From Cladophialophora immunda (Eukaryota > Ascomycota > Eurotiomycetes > Chaetothyriales > Herpotrichiellaceae), in NCBI RefSeq assembly GCF_000835495.1, contig NW_015622545.1, positions 1,178,001 through 1,242,000 of the forward strand: a stretch of DNA of 64,000 nt, in the 5' to 3' direction. Position 1 is the stretch's first letter; each line of letters opens with the position of its first letter. This document shows positions 30,336 through 41,709 of this stretch, piece after piece. The notes below the pieces were generated by a model. That model was given only the letters and a program-made list of their open reading frames with translations, was not told the DNA's origin and ran no database searches. Position numbers and translations under genes: made by a program.

Positions 30336-31689
30336 CGCAGAAGACGATGATCATCTCGGCCACAGTCGTGATCTAGGCACAATATGGCTGAAAGTATCCA
30401 AAGTAAGGGAGGCTCCTCCGGTCAAACCCTTGGGATTCAGTCGCACGGTAAAAGTTGATATAGGTCACACCGATTACGATGAAGTTGATAATTCCGCCGG
30501 AGGTAATGATGTTGATCAGCCAGGTCAGGACTTTGGCCGATCCCTTGCTGATACCGAGCAACGATAAAATTGGGAAGACCATGGTCGTTGCAAGCGCATA
30601 CATTGGGACACCTCGTTTGGTGCATTTCGTGAAGATTTTAGGAGTGTGGCCTCGCATGCTTAGACCGTACAAGGACAGTGAGGCGGCAAATATCAGGTTG
30701 TTTCCAGCCGAGAAGATAGAAGTACAGACCGGGGCATTAACCAGATGCGGTAGACCGCTGATTCCCAGGTTCTTCATTGCAATCACGTAGGGTGATGCGG
30801 CGGCAGTACCACCGCCAGACTGGGAGCCACTGAGGATTCGAAGTAGCATCGGGTCGTTGTATGCGATAACAATGCCAACACAAATTGCGGATCCGATGTA
30901 GAAGACGCCGAATCGCCAGTAGCGGAAACCATAGGGATCATGTTTAAGATTTCCTCCCACCATAGCGATGAATGTGAAGAAGAATAGAATGAAGAAGAGC
31001 AGGATCTTGCCGGTGGACAGTCAGAACTCAGCTTCACCATAATATCGCACAGACAGGAAGTTCAAAGCCCTGCTCGTACAGTTAAAGCCAGGATGCGACT
31101 TCGAGGCAGTGATGGGCAGGAAAAGCATAGAGGTTGACATACCCATAGGCAAAGATGGCCAGAATACAGATAGCTTCGGGGGGCACATTGTCCCACCAGA
31201 AGCCCAAGGCGATAGTAAGAGCGGTGATTTCAAATGGGATGAGCAGACCTTCATAAAAGAAGAAGTTCCAGCCTTCCATGAAGCCCCAGGCCTCATCCAC
31301 CCATTCACCCGCCAGGTGTAGAAAGCCACCCGAGACAGGCATGTATATCATCATCTCAGCTGTGCAATCGGTAATCATACCGATGAAGGCACAGTAGACC
31401 AAGAATGCAATGAGCAAGCTGCCAGGCCCGCCCACGGAGAGCCCACAACCGATGCTCACAAAGACGGCGGTGCCGATGGACTGACCGATGGCCATGATCT
31501 GGATCTATCGGTTGCCCAAGCGACGATGAAGGCCACCGACATCGGAGTGATCCTGCCATGCCTGACCCCGTCATGTTGCTGCTCATTCGACACGATGGGG
31601 GACAGGTCTTTCTCATTCTCGTCCGCGGTGCCGAGTTTGCCAGAGATGTCTGAGATTCTGTGTTCCATGATGCCCGACTTTGACACCAC
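30335..31689 (-). pseudogene. Amino-acid permease (AAT/YAT family), decayed
   Basis: A 12-TM plasma-membrane importer of amino acids. The N-terminal region (31689-31500) is hydrophilic, then a shifted frame gives MAIGQSIGTAVFVSIGCGLS and VGGPGSLLIAFLVYCAFIGM (TM1-2), EMMIYMPVSGGFLHLAGEWV, then TGKILLFFILFFFTFIAMVG and GNLKHDPYGFRYWR. After 30963 the frame is open through TM6-10 (AGNNLIFAASLSLYGLSMRG, VPMYALATTMVFPILSLLG, IINFIVIGVTYINFYRA). It stops at SLPYFGYFQPYCA with TAG for the expected Trp, and YGEAEF is followed by TGA for Trp. Both are TGG-to-stop changes. The two C-terminal helices are lost at the junction with the aldehyde dehydrogenase remnant. Confidence 0.85.
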
Positions 31690-31882
31690 TCAGAAGCAGA
31701 TACGTAGGTTACACAAGAGAAGGAGAAGGGACGCGACTAGCGCTAGGAGGTGGCCCAGACCGTAGACAGAGGTCTGTGTCGAACTCGTAGCTCGGATGGG
31801 AGAAGGGTAGGAAGTGAGACCGGGCGACGCCGCCGCCTCAGGCGCTTTGCGCAAAGCCGTCCATGTATTGATGATATATCCA

Positions 31883-32203
31883 CTATTGTCTGGTAAAGAA
31901 GATATCTAGGTCCACCTGTCTCTTAATCTCAACCACCTCCACTAGTACGTCGTGGTGCGCCCAGTACTTGACCTGGACCTGCGCGTATTCGAGGTCGTTT
32001 TCGAAAATTTCTAGCGCCTCGATCGGCACGCAGGACGTACCGCGGCAGACCGGTTGGGCCGCCCGACTCAGCCTCACCCCGTTGAGTTCCGCCTTATACT
32101 TTTTCAGCCATCCCATAGATTCTGCCTTAGAGACTTTCTTAGTGTTGTCGTGGAACGCGTAGGCGTCTTCGTTGCCAGGTTGGATAGTGAGGATGGTCGA
32201 CAT
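31883..32203 (-). CDS. Small hypothetical protein (106 aa)
   Basis: Starts MSTILTIQPGNEDAYAFHDN and ends VDLDIFFTRQ. It is hydrophilic with a helix-rich middle (KAESMGWLKKYKAELNGV) and a charged C-terminal half (ENDLEYAQVQVKYWAHHDVL). No signal peptide or TM segment, no stops, and GC typical of real genes here. Upstream 100 bp are pyrimidine-rich on the coding strand. Not recognised. Confidence 0.5.
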   Translation of the reverse strand: MSTILTIQPGNEDAYAFHDNTKKVSKAESMGWLKKYKAELNGVRLSRAAQPVCRGTSCVPIEALEIFENDLEYAQVQVKYWAHHDVLVEVVEIKRQVDLDIFFTRQ

Positions 32204-32860
32204 TTTAGGGTTGAGATTATGTCGCTAAATGTACCGGAGGTTACGAATCGGGGCCAACAGACTGCTGCTGCTGTTCGAGGCGAGCGAGTACTTTTTTTCT
32301 CTCTCTCTCGTCGGTCGGAGGCCCGTGTCGTTCTTGCCCAGTGCGTGACGTTGTAAGTCAGAATGGAGGTTGGTCGTCTTTGGAGGTGGGTGGGAGTAAG
32401 TAAAAATGTCAAGATAAAGAAGTGTCAAGTCAGGAGCGACGTCTACCATTATATCCTGTAAACAAGGAAAATACCCCCTTCGTAGGCTCGAGTGCCTCTC
32501 GGTCCATCCCTTACCTCTAGGTCCATCCCTTGCTACGGAAGGTCTCTGTGACAGCCCCGATTAGTGGGCCCTATAAACCTCTCCTGCTGATTGGTCGTGA
32601 GTGTCATGCCAAAGGCTTTTCGTAGCCTTCTTGGCCGTGTAAGGGATCGAGACGATCCGGACGGTCAATCATGACTTTGATTGCGAAAACCTCCTCCCTG
32701 TGCTAACAATCAAAATCATGATTGGCCGTCCGGAGCATCTCTACATGTCCCCCCCTTCCCCCCGGCGCTAACACTTCGATCTCCCTTGCATCCAAAGCTT
32801 TGACCGTCGAATGGTGCCGTCCGTGTTGGCAAGGCCGCGAGGCTGGTGGCCGTTGGCAAG

Positions 32861-32956
32861 GAATTCCAGGGGGGAGCTGCCAAGTGCCTGAGTGCCCGTT
32901 GAGTGCCCAAAGTTTAAATTCCAGGGGGTACCTGTCAAGGGCTGCGGGTGGCTGCG
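32861..32956 (+). repeat. Dispersed GC-rich motif, copy 3 (double)
   Basis: GAATTCCAGGGGGGAGCTGC, then GAGTGCCCGTTGAGTGCCC, then AAAGTTTAAATTCCAGGGGG, then TGCGGGTGGCTGCG. Same block order as 13641-13760. Confidence 0.6.
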
Positions 32957-33103
32957 TTGGAGGAGGCCCGACAGCGGTACCGATACTCCTTCCCCTAAGG
33001 CCACGAAACCATTCCCACTAGGGTTACGAAACAACAAACCTCTGTGGCTTGTATGCATTGCAGAATTCGATCCGCGCCACCGGCAGCGCTGCGATCGGGG
33101 GAG

Positions 33104-33222
33104 GACGGGACCTCCATTGGAGTCTCTGACCTTTATCTCACTTTTCCCTTGTGCTATGTTCGCCGACATTCACTTGAAATGAATCGTGAGCTGAGATGTT
33201 ACTGTACAGTGGGTGAAAATGC
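33104..33222 (+). repeat. Dispersed ~120-bp repeat D, copy 1
   Basis: Contains CCTCCATTGGAGTCT, TGACCTTTATCTCA, TTCGCCGACATTCA and TTGAAATGAATCGTGAGCTG, ending in ACAGTGGGTGAAAATGCAG. The same words in the same order recur at 41034-41135 and, shorter, at 40784-40880. Confidence 0.8.
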
Positions 33223-33499
33223 AGTTTCTGCTTTCTTATCATGGCGGTTGTTTAGTCAACAGTTGGACAAATATGCAAGATCCTCGGAACCGTTTCGCGA
33301 GACAGATTCGCGAGATGGAAGATTGGCGGCAAGACCGACGAGAGTACAGTCGACGAGGCATAGCAGACAGGATACCGTAGACAAGATATAGATATCATAT
33401 GCGAGATGCTTCAATAAGGTAGTGAGTGTGTCGAACTCAAGTCATATGAACTCGGGTTATGTACCACTTGGACGATATGAGTGAACTTGTGTTGTGTGA

Positions 33500-36480
33500 A
33501 GTCAGGCTGGAGTGCAACTTTTCCACCAAAAGCCCAAAAGCTGCCTAAGCCCAAGAATTGTCCAACATAAAAAGCGGTTCAAAGTCCAAAGTCCAAAAAG
33601 TTGCCAAAGCCCAAAAGTGGCAAAAGCCAAAAGGTTTGTCAATCAAAACACTCAAACACATTCAAGGAGCAAGAAAAGTGGTGTTTGGGTCGACAGTTGG
33701 ACACAAGTTGCCAAAAAGTGGTGTTGGGACAAAAAGTCAAAAGAGTTTGGCCATCAAACACCAGTCGAGTAGCAAGAGAAGCGCAGTCAGGCACACCGGC
33801 ACTCAGCACTCGCACAACTTAACTTTATTCTCGACGCAGACTCACTCACTCACTGCGCCAGTCCTCCTAGTCACTTCTGGATGGTCTCACAGCCACCAGC
33901 GAAAACTACCATAGAGGGCAGTGAGGAGCATAAAGGACGCTGAAGAAAAAAGTGAAGGACTCAAAATCGATCTGCCGGAGCTCCGTAGCCGGGCAGAATC
34001 ATGGAGTTGACAGCGAGATCCAGCTATCGGACAAATGACACTTGTCTTCAGACCTCAGCGAGTGACATCCACTTGAGCAAATTCACCATCGACGTAACCC
34101 TCGACTCTAGAACGCCAGGTCCGACTTCTGATATGAATTCCAGCCATTTCTTCATTGACGCCCATGTCAATCTCACGCATACTGGACTTCACAACGTGAG
34201 GTAATGCCACCAGCACTATAACGCGGCCGCCCTGGGAGTGAAATTCGAGTATTTGTACCTAGACTCTGTACATCGGTGGCTGAATGATCCCGCCAGGAAA
34301 TGCCGAAGGAGCCGTGGAGCTAGTTGACTTGCCTTGAACCGAAAGATAGACCTCGCGAGGACACACTGTCGTCAGTACAGGCCTATGGGAAAGTGGAGGT
34401 GTTTTTGAGGAGCGAATGGAGGTAATGGACATTCGCGACAGGCAAGAATCTGAGCGAGATTATGGACAGTTATGGAGATGGGTAAACAATTGCACCACTC
34501 ATTGGCGAGAGTTCGCCGCGGCGAGTTGTTTATTAAGGCTTCCTCTGTTCTAGAGTGTGAAGAAAATCAAGGGATCAGATTTTTTTTTCAAGCCGAAAAT
34601 GTTATGCTGTGGCTTTCAAACTCGTGGGACTCTGTGAGTAAGGAGGACCGCCTCGCCATCTATGGTATGAGGATATTGTAGGATGATGTCGAGAACAGCG
34701 CTCGAGGAGCTGGAAGACAAGCTCTTTATACAAGATATAGTAGCCGATTTCGAGTCCCTCCTATTCTTTCTCATCTTTCGGATAAAGATAGTGTTCCGGC
34801 GGCCGGTATGCGTAGTATGTTCGCCCATTCTCCTCAGGGCATTAAGTGATGCTCAGGCTTAAAGAGTCAGTTTTAGAGGAGTAATCACTCCCAAGGGCGG
34901 AGTCTCGAGGTGACTGAACTCAAGCTAGCAGGAGGGTCAATACATCAGACTGTTAACTAGTACACCTAAATCTGCCTGCGGTCGGCCTCGGGAGGACTTA
35001 TCGTCATGCCCTTTCGTTCCAGATAGGCGGGTAACAGACAACCGGAATAGAGGAGAGAAATATGTCGCAGCGGCGTCCGAGGTAGCACAACAAACAATCA
35101 AGACACACGGGCACCATAAAGAAGAGAAGACAAAACAAGAAGCAGTTAATAATAAAGGATGATGCGAATCGGTCAAATGAGTGGGAGACAGGGGAGGGAG
35201 CTAGGGGATAGAGACCTCTTTCACCATTAGACACCTTCATGTGCCTTCTTTTCACCTGGTCTGGGTGGTGAATTAGAGCTGCCCCGCCACTAGATAGATA
35301 GACAATCAATCAAGTTGGTCCCACACGCCTCGAATGTAGGAGCTAGGCTGTGTGAGACGGCAGCCAGCGCCTGTGACCAGCTCCAGCTCCGCCCGATACT
35401 CCAGGCAGGAGCTTCCAAGCTTCTCGATACCATTTTGATGGCAGTCTACCCAGAGAGGATTTGAACAAGTCCTAATGTTTGCCGCTTTCCCTCTCTACTA
35501 TTCATCCATTCCCATCGGTTTATTAGTTATCATCACAGATACGGATTCCTTCTTAGGAAGCTCATGATGTGAACTACATCTAGGGAGTATGGGATGGTTC
35601 TCAGAAGCGAATCCTGTCATATTTTCCCTTGTGGTCCTGCGTATGACTAGATCATCTACCAGTTGACATGGCTTTCCTCTCCTCCATGCTCTTCTCCCGT
35701 GGCCACTAAATGACAGGGAAAGAGGAAACGTAAAGTACCCGATGCCGTCAAGTCCGTCAAGTCCGTCAAGTCCACTTCATATGGTCACTCAATCTTTCTT
35801 TGTGGGTTGCTTTCGATGTCTGGATGCTTTTGATGATCCGCTGGGTGGTGTCGTTGCACATGCAGATCGCGACCTGAGGAGTACGCGAAGATCGAATTGC
35901 ATTGTGCGGAAGGAATTCACGCTGTTGGATGGAATTGTTCGAAATCTCCACTCTTTGTGTGGCATGGGATGTGCTTGCCAGGTTTTTTGGATCTTTTGCC
36001 GGCCTTCCACGGTCGGTCCAGTTGCCGATGCGCGGCTTGGGTGAATTCGGACAAGTTGCCCATCCACGATTCGGCATTTCTCAGCACAAGAGCAGAGAAT
36101 CCATCGCCATAGTCAACGACTTCGCGTTCAGCGTCGCGGATGAATAAACTGCAGACGACGTCTTGTGGCTCAAACGAGCGCCGGAATATGTTAGGGCAAA
36201 GGCTAATCAGCCACACACGAGCCTAATCGGGAAGCTCACTCGTGATTGGCTTACCGCAACGTGCCTCTAGAATATAATCGTCCCTCCATTTCCGCGAGCT
36301 CCCTTTATTCAGGGTCCAACTGCAACTCCGTCCTCTCCACCACCAACAGCGAATCCCACCGTTGCCCTCGCGAGCGCCAGCCCTTCCACACCTTCAACGA
36401 GCACGCGGGCTCCTGGTGTCCTTCTGGATCGATCCGGTGTATAGTGCATACTTAGAAAGAGCAGGGCTTGAACGTGATCA
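33500..36480. other. No supported gene; low-complexity and gene debris
   Basis: 33520-33760 is an A-rich degenerate repeat of CCAAAAG/GCCAAAG words. 33785-33870 is a dispersed segment (TTATTCTCGACGCAGACTCA, then CTCACTCACTGCGCC). At 34680-34850 a plus frame reads ALEELEDKLFIQDIVADFES then LLFFLIF, weakly like the H-D-L-E-S-x-x-Y-x-L-x-W helix of fungal kinase-like proteins, but too short to call. 35750-35770 has four GTCCGTCAA units. Confidence 0.35.
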
Positions 36481-36483
36481 AGG

Positions 36484-38703
36484 ATGTCGAACAGGCTGAC
36501 CTTTGATTTACAGGAGGTACCACCAAGAGAGGGACTTCTCAAGAGTCAAGACAAGCCTACCTCTCCCATAACCACCGTGCTAGCACTCCAGTCGCCGGTC
36601 AACGTGAATCCTCCCTTAATTGCGGCAAGGACGAAACACTCTCGCATCTCGGCCGATCCTACTACTCGTGTTGCTTCCGGCGAAAATCCGACCCCACGTA
36701 CCTATCCTCCCTTGAATGCGGCCCTCCCCCCAGAGAGTATCCCTCAGCCGGTCGACACCCATGGCGCGTCTCAAGAGAAAGAAACCTATGACATCGTGGA
36801 GAGACTGGTGAGGTCGCTAACCATCGACTCGATGGACGTCGCCGGGCTCAACAAAAATATTGAAGAAAGACAAGAACACCGTCGAGAAGGCCGTATACGG
36901 CCTGGTTCCCAGTGTGTCATTTGACAAGCTCAAGGAACGGGTGGAGAGGACATGTGAGTTCAATGCCAACTACAGAGCACAAGTCAACTCCGGGAGTCTC
37001 GCCAGACCCGACATCCAACAAGCCAAGTATGTGTCTGAATTCGTTACGACCCGAAGAGCCGGTGTGACATTGTCTTCGTCAGCACTGCCGTCGGTGCCAT
37101 CAGAGTCGATTTCCTCCATCCGATGATGGCCTATCGCTCACCCGACTTCCCTGCGGTCCCCCCGGTGCAGCCAGCATTTGGACACACAGTACAGCAAGCA
37201 TACGGCGACGGCCACCTCAGCTGTGGCAACGAGGCCCCGATTAACGAAGAGGGTGAGGTATTGGCGGACATAGTTGACCCAGGCGTGGGTAAGCCACGCC
37301 ACGACACCGACTGCGGCCCGGCCAACATTGTATAGAAAGGGTGTCCACCAAATGCAGCAGAGCAAGGTGTCAACAACCCGTGCCGCTCATCAGCCTTTGC
37401 CTCATGTCAAAACGGACTTCGACTACCCACGTTCCGGGAGAAAAATTCAACCCCTCGGCCGACACCGTAACGAGAAAGAGGCAAGTGAGCAGAGAGAAGG
37501 TCTGTGGATTTTGGTCCGTGCAGAGGCTTCAGGTCTGAAGGTGGTAAGGAGTCTGAGGCCTCAGGCAGCCGGGTAGCAAAACAGCAGGCAAAGGCAGTGA
37601 TCTCTGCAAATACGGAGCTTCCCATTCCCACGCCAGGAATCCCCAGAAGTAGCCGTCTTTGTCAGTTACCCCTTATGGTCGTCCTACCACCGGCGGTACG
37701 CTCGAGATCTGCCGCGCAACAGAGTCTTGCTGCACTCCCCCACGATGGCTCAACCTACAACACACGATGGCCCTCCCCGCTACAGGACGAATGGGGAAAT
37801 ACAGACTGAAGGTGGAGGAGCGAAACGGTGGTTGGCACGAGCCCACATCGTCGACGAAAGGCCCTCCGCCGCCGACGCCCGCTTGGCCGTTGTTGAAGCC
37901 GTCGACGTCTCTCTGGCTGTTCTGTGTCCTCATGGTGCTCGGGACCTTCTCCCTCGGACGCATTTTGTTTCGTCGACTCCCGGAAGGTCTCGTGGCGGGT
38001 CCGTACGACGCGGCAACCTCGCTTCCAATCTGCCGCCCGCTCTCATCATTTGAACCACCTCCGTACCGCAAGCAGCGTCATGGCCGCGGTCGTCGAGACT
38101 CGTCAGTCTTGCATCCTATTGCCAGAGCTGGCCAATTGCTTAGCTGACCTCAGCTTTCGGACCGAAAGCGAAATGCAACAGTGGGACAACATGCTAGACC
38201 AAGTTCATCGCAGCCTCGTTCGGGCCAAGAGACGTGCCGCAGTGGCAAATGTGTCCTCGATACATCGGAAATTCACACAATTTGGATCCATTTTCCACCC
38301 TTCCAAGACTCAGGCGCTTGACGAGCTCGTCTCTGCCTACAATGGTTCTCAGAATTTGGTCAATACGGTCCTCCAGCATACCTTAGACGAAACACCCGCC
38401 AAAGACGAAGCCTACGAGGCATCCTTCGGTTTTGACAATGCCCCGGACCTCGGACAGGCAGAGCAGAAAGAGTCACTGGGCTGGCTCAGACAGAGCATCG
38501 ACTGTCAGCCTCAGCTTGAAGCGGCACGCCATATCGCAGATGGTGCGGCCTGCCACGCCTCGGCGCATCGAACGGAGATGTTGGAGGCAATCACGCGCGT
38601 CGACAAGTTCGGGGCCAGCTTGAGGGAGCGGCAAGGAGAACGTATAGAGGAGACAGTCGTTTATCACATAAAGCAACTATTGTTCAGCTGGTACAAGAGC
38701 TAG
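36484..38703 (+). pseudogene. Hypothetical protein with one TM segment and coiled-coil C-terminal domain, frameshifted
   Basis: Good coding pieces follow in order. The first is 36484-36870 (MSNRLTFDLQEVPPREGLLK, Pro/Ser-rich). 36870-37080 (KKDKNTVEKAVYGLVPSVSF, then DKLKERVERTCEFNANYRAQ) is joined to it if the A5 run near 36855 is read as A4. A hydrophobic anchor (STSLWLFCVLMVLGTFSLGR) follows near 37900, then 38080-38703 (ELANCLADLSFRTESEMQQW, DQVHRSLVRAKRRAAVANV, TLDETPAKDEAYEASFGFD) ending SWYKS. This recalls fungal single-pass membrane proteins with a long soluble helical domain, but no family was recognised. The middle (37080-37850) is Pro/Thr/Arg-rich and changes frame, through introns or indels. 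There are few RIP-type stops. It may be one gene with introns I cannot place, or a young pseudogene. Confidence 0.45.
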
Positions 38704-39150
38704 AACAAGATGCCGGAGATTCTCTATCTATACTCTTTATTTCCGAATTTCGTAGGTGCTGGATGGATGCTGCTAATGTGTTCTGGGACTGTGATCCAGA
38801 GCTGACTTCGGAATTACTGTCCTATCGGCGGAACAGCGAAGGTGGAGGCCGGGGCTGAGTAGGACTGGGATTTGCCGGGCTTGGAACCGAGGACGTTGTA
38901 GCCACGACCTGGCTTTGCCGGTCTGCCATAGGTACGTCGATATTGGCCGTAGGTGGTTCTGATCGAGCCTTCATAAGATGATGAAGTAACAGGTTGATCT
39001 TTTCATCTTATTGCTTTTGTCGCTTGAGGAGAAGATCCATCTTGTCGTCCCGCTCTTAAATCTTCGAGGCCAACCCCTTCACGTCCTCGGCCAACCATCG
39101 GCGGCCTCGTGGCTTTGCACGGCTTCATTTATGTCTTTTATTTTGGCAAT

Positions 39151-39610
39151 TCACTGGGAGTCCTGTTTGGATCCCAGGTTCTCGAAAGCGTTCCTTGGGG
39201 CGTCTTCATCGCCAATGCACCAGCGTACTGCAGCGAGGTCCTGCTCTTGAACTGAGAGCCCCTGCAACCCAGATGCTTCCTGGAGTCGTTGCCAACCGGT
39301 ATCCGATAGCACTAGTGATTGGTCCGGCAAGGAAAACTCCAATGAAGGCAGCGACTTGCCCGCCACACTGAAAAGCAGACTGCCATACGGCTGTGACGAA
39401 ATATTTGTCTTGGCTGGCATTGTATTGGCCGAAGTCTTGGGCAAATCGAGGAAGAGCAATGAAGTTTCCCAGCAAGACGACGCAGTAGGCTTCCATGATC
39501 TATAGATAGTTAGAGTGGTCGCTCGATAAAGATGGCGGTGATATGGGTGGCGAAAAATCTTACGATGGTGCATGACATGACAAATGTCATTGGCGGATGG
39601 ACTCTTCTTC
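39151..39610 (-). pseudogene. MFS sugar (maltose-type) transporter fragment
   Basis: Exon from 39499 reads IMEAYCVVLLGNFIALPRFA, then QDFGQYNASQDKYFVTAVWQ and SAFQCGGQVAAFIGVFLAGP, then ITSAIGYRLATT: TM1-3 of fungal alpha-glucoside H+ symporters, where E-A-Y-D-x-x-L and W-Q-S-G-L-x-x-G are usual. A 64-bp intron (39500-39563; GTAAGA donor, CTAACT branch-like site, TAG acceptor) precedes it, with PMTFVMSCTI as the upstream exon end. A stop lies just before that. The frame is lost after residue ~95 of this piece, so about 400 residues are missing. Confidence 0.7.
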
Positions 39611-40780
39611 ACGCCACCTGCCCCCTTGCGAAGTGTCTGGGACTTCATCGACGGTGTGGTCCTCATCACGCTCTGGATCAATGTGGTCGCTGCCATGTTT
39701 CGCTCATTACCACACTCTCCATCGGAGTCTGGAGCCGGAAAAAAAAGGAACCAGACGTTAGCAAAGCATGCAAAGGGTGCCTGTGGCGGCAGCGGGAAGC
39801 ATAGCACAAGAATGGGGTGTTATGGTGTGGAGGCGGCGGAAAGGAGACAGAGTGGAGGATGCTGCATCTTGCGCTTGTGAAGATTGCAAGGGCGGAAGGT
39901 GAGAATGAACTGTGAGTCCTTTAGGACACTCTAGCAAGGCCGTACCATAACGATTGATTCTGCTTTTTCTCCAGATAGCTGAGTTGTCGGAGAGGATATC
40001 GTAGAAAACCCGATTTAGAGTTTTTCTTATAGTAGGAGTTTGAGCTCGTAAAAGCTGAGGACATCAACCTAGTCGTCGGTGTGGGTGAGCTTAGAATTTT
40101 ATAAGGGCTGAACGGGCTGGAGAGTCCGCCGTTTCGGCCGAGTTAGAACGTCTCGCTTTTCGGATGAGCTCTCTTTTAGTCTCTAACTATCCTAAATACT
40201 CTGGACGGTATTGTAGATGAGAACTAGGACACGGGATGGTCCGACTACCCTCGAGGTTAAAGTCGCCTCTTGTAGAGCTAGTGGTCCGCTATTATACCTA
40301 GATATTATGTCTTCTACGGACAGCGGCTGGCGAAACTGTCGGATAGGGAATTGATGGCTAAGAGTATGGGAAGATGAGCCGCGCTAATATAAGTAGACTG
40401 TGGTGCTGCGCGGCTCGGTGGCGGATCTTTATAGACGTGTTGGTGACGCTGCTGCTTTTGCTGCCGGCGCTGATATTGCTACCGCTGGTGTTGTTACTGC
40501 AAGGGCGGCTTTTGGTGTGACAAGTGCTACACTGACACGAACAATATTGTCCGCCTGGCCGTGGTCAAGGTGTCGAACGACAGCCTGGAGATAGATGTGA
40601 ACGAGTCCGCCTGCGCCAACGAAGAGATGTACTCGATGTGTATGTAGGCTCCGATCGTCGGTCATGGGACGAACCTGTCGACGAACAGATTCGTTTACTG
40701 CGGAAGTAGGAGCTAGGTTACCGCCCCAGCCAGTAGCACTGACGTCCGTTGCGCCGTTTACCTTCCCGCATGGCATCCAT
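39610..40780. other. No supported gene; AT-rich and Ala/Thr-repeat debris
   Basis: 39950-40380 is stop-rich. 40430-40600 keeps an open frame of Ala/Val/Thr (DAAAFAAGADIATAGVVTAR) whose overlapping frame reads DKCYTDTNNIVRLAVVKVSN then DSLEIDVNESACANEEMYSM. Which one was coding is unclear. Confidence 0.3.
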
Positions 40781-40783
40781 TAG

Positions 40784-40880
40784 TAGTTCTCACCGTTCCC
40801 TTATACTTTGTTCGCCGACACTTGAAATGAATCGTGAGCTAAGACGTTGCTGTAGAGTGGGTGGAAATGCAGTTTTATGC
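40784..40880 (+). repeat. Dispersed repeat D, copy 2 (short)
   Basis: CTCACCGTTCCCTTATACTT, TTCGCCGACACTTGAAATGA, ATCGTGAGCTAAGACGTTGC and GAGTGGGTGGAAATGCAG, in the order seen at 33131-33222. Confidence 0.75.
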
Positions 40881-41033
40881 TGACTAGATTTTATATCTGC
40901 AAGGTTATAGACGTCGGGAAGGGCTTTGACGTAGAGGAGGAGGAAGGGCGATCGAATTGGCTCCGGTGGTACTCTGCTTGGTGGTCCGGCTTGCATAACT
41001 GATTCTTCGACAACGACTTAAGGTCCACTCAAA

Positions 41034-41135
41034 CCTCCATTGGAGTCTTTGACCTTTATCTCATCTTTCCCTTACGCTTTATTCGCCGATATTCATTTGA
41101 AATGAATCGTGAGCTGAGACATTGTTGCACAGTGG
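41034..41135 (+). repeat. Dispersed repeat D, copy 3
   Basis: Begins CCTCCATTGGAGTCTTTGAC and ends TGCACAGTGGGTGGAAAG. It lies 155 bp from copy 2 in the same orientation. Confidence 0.8.
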
Positions 41136-41239
41136 GTGGAAAGTTGGTCAATAGTTGGATAACGAGGGCAGAGGGCAGAGGGAAGTCCAGCGCAATCAGT
41201 GCAGAGGGAAAAGGCAAAGGGAGAAGGGCACACGATAGG

Positions 41240-41700
41240 CACGCCTGGAATTGAAACCTTTCCCCTGGAACTCAGTTTCAGTACTCACTCTGGCATCCAG
41301 CACCTAGCACCCAGCAGCGCAGTCGCTAAAACTTGACTTTGTTCTCGACGTAGATTCACCCACCCGCTCACTCGTTATACTCGCTGCGCTGTGCTGTACA
41401 TGGTTTCATTTTGCCTTGTTAACCATATTCATCATGTTCGCCCACCCGCCCGCCCGCCGCATATCTTGTAGCCAACTTCATTACGTGCTTCTCGGAATTC
41501 CGTGGGCTTCGTGGCCACTCCACTTGAACTTTCACACTTGGGCCTGTTTGCACCCACCCGTGGCGTCACCCCTTGATCGGGAACCAGTTCATAGACTGCA
41601 ACAACACCTTCACCGCGAGGATTGGCGTGGGGGCTCCATCGTGTACATGTTGTGGTCGATGAGACCAAGGTGCAGACGAACTATTCGGGCTCGACGGTGA
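41240..41700. other. Mixed repeat sequence
   Basis: 41249-41280 is a degenerate GC-rich motif (CCTGGAATTGAAACC). 41315-41395 matches the dispersed segment with TTGTTCTCGACGTAGATTCA. The following 41430-41530 resembles the inverted-repeat arms near 13.9 kb (GCATATCTTGTAGCCAAC). No gene called. Confidence 0.4.
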
Positions 41701-41709
41701 GGAGTCGGG

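Larger units (their letters stand above)
32204..33500. other. Repeat-bearing intergenic sequence
   Basis: No gene seen. Holds the GC-rich dispersed motif (32861-32956) and the 120-bp repeat (33104-33222), plus a short inverted pair around ATCATGATTGGCCGTCCGGA (32715) and CCGGACGGTCAATCATGA (32658). Confidence 0.45.

Noticed and set aside
34680..34860. Fungal-type protein kinase fragment (FESLLFFLIF)
   Set aside because: Too short and without the catalytic HRD/DFG motifs; kept only as a note.
37138..37376. Hydrophobic minus-strand frame (AVGVVAWLTHAWVNYVRQYL) as a membrane protein
   Set aside because: It is isolated, its flanks on the minus strand are not coding, and it overlaps the plus-strand gene at 36484-38703.
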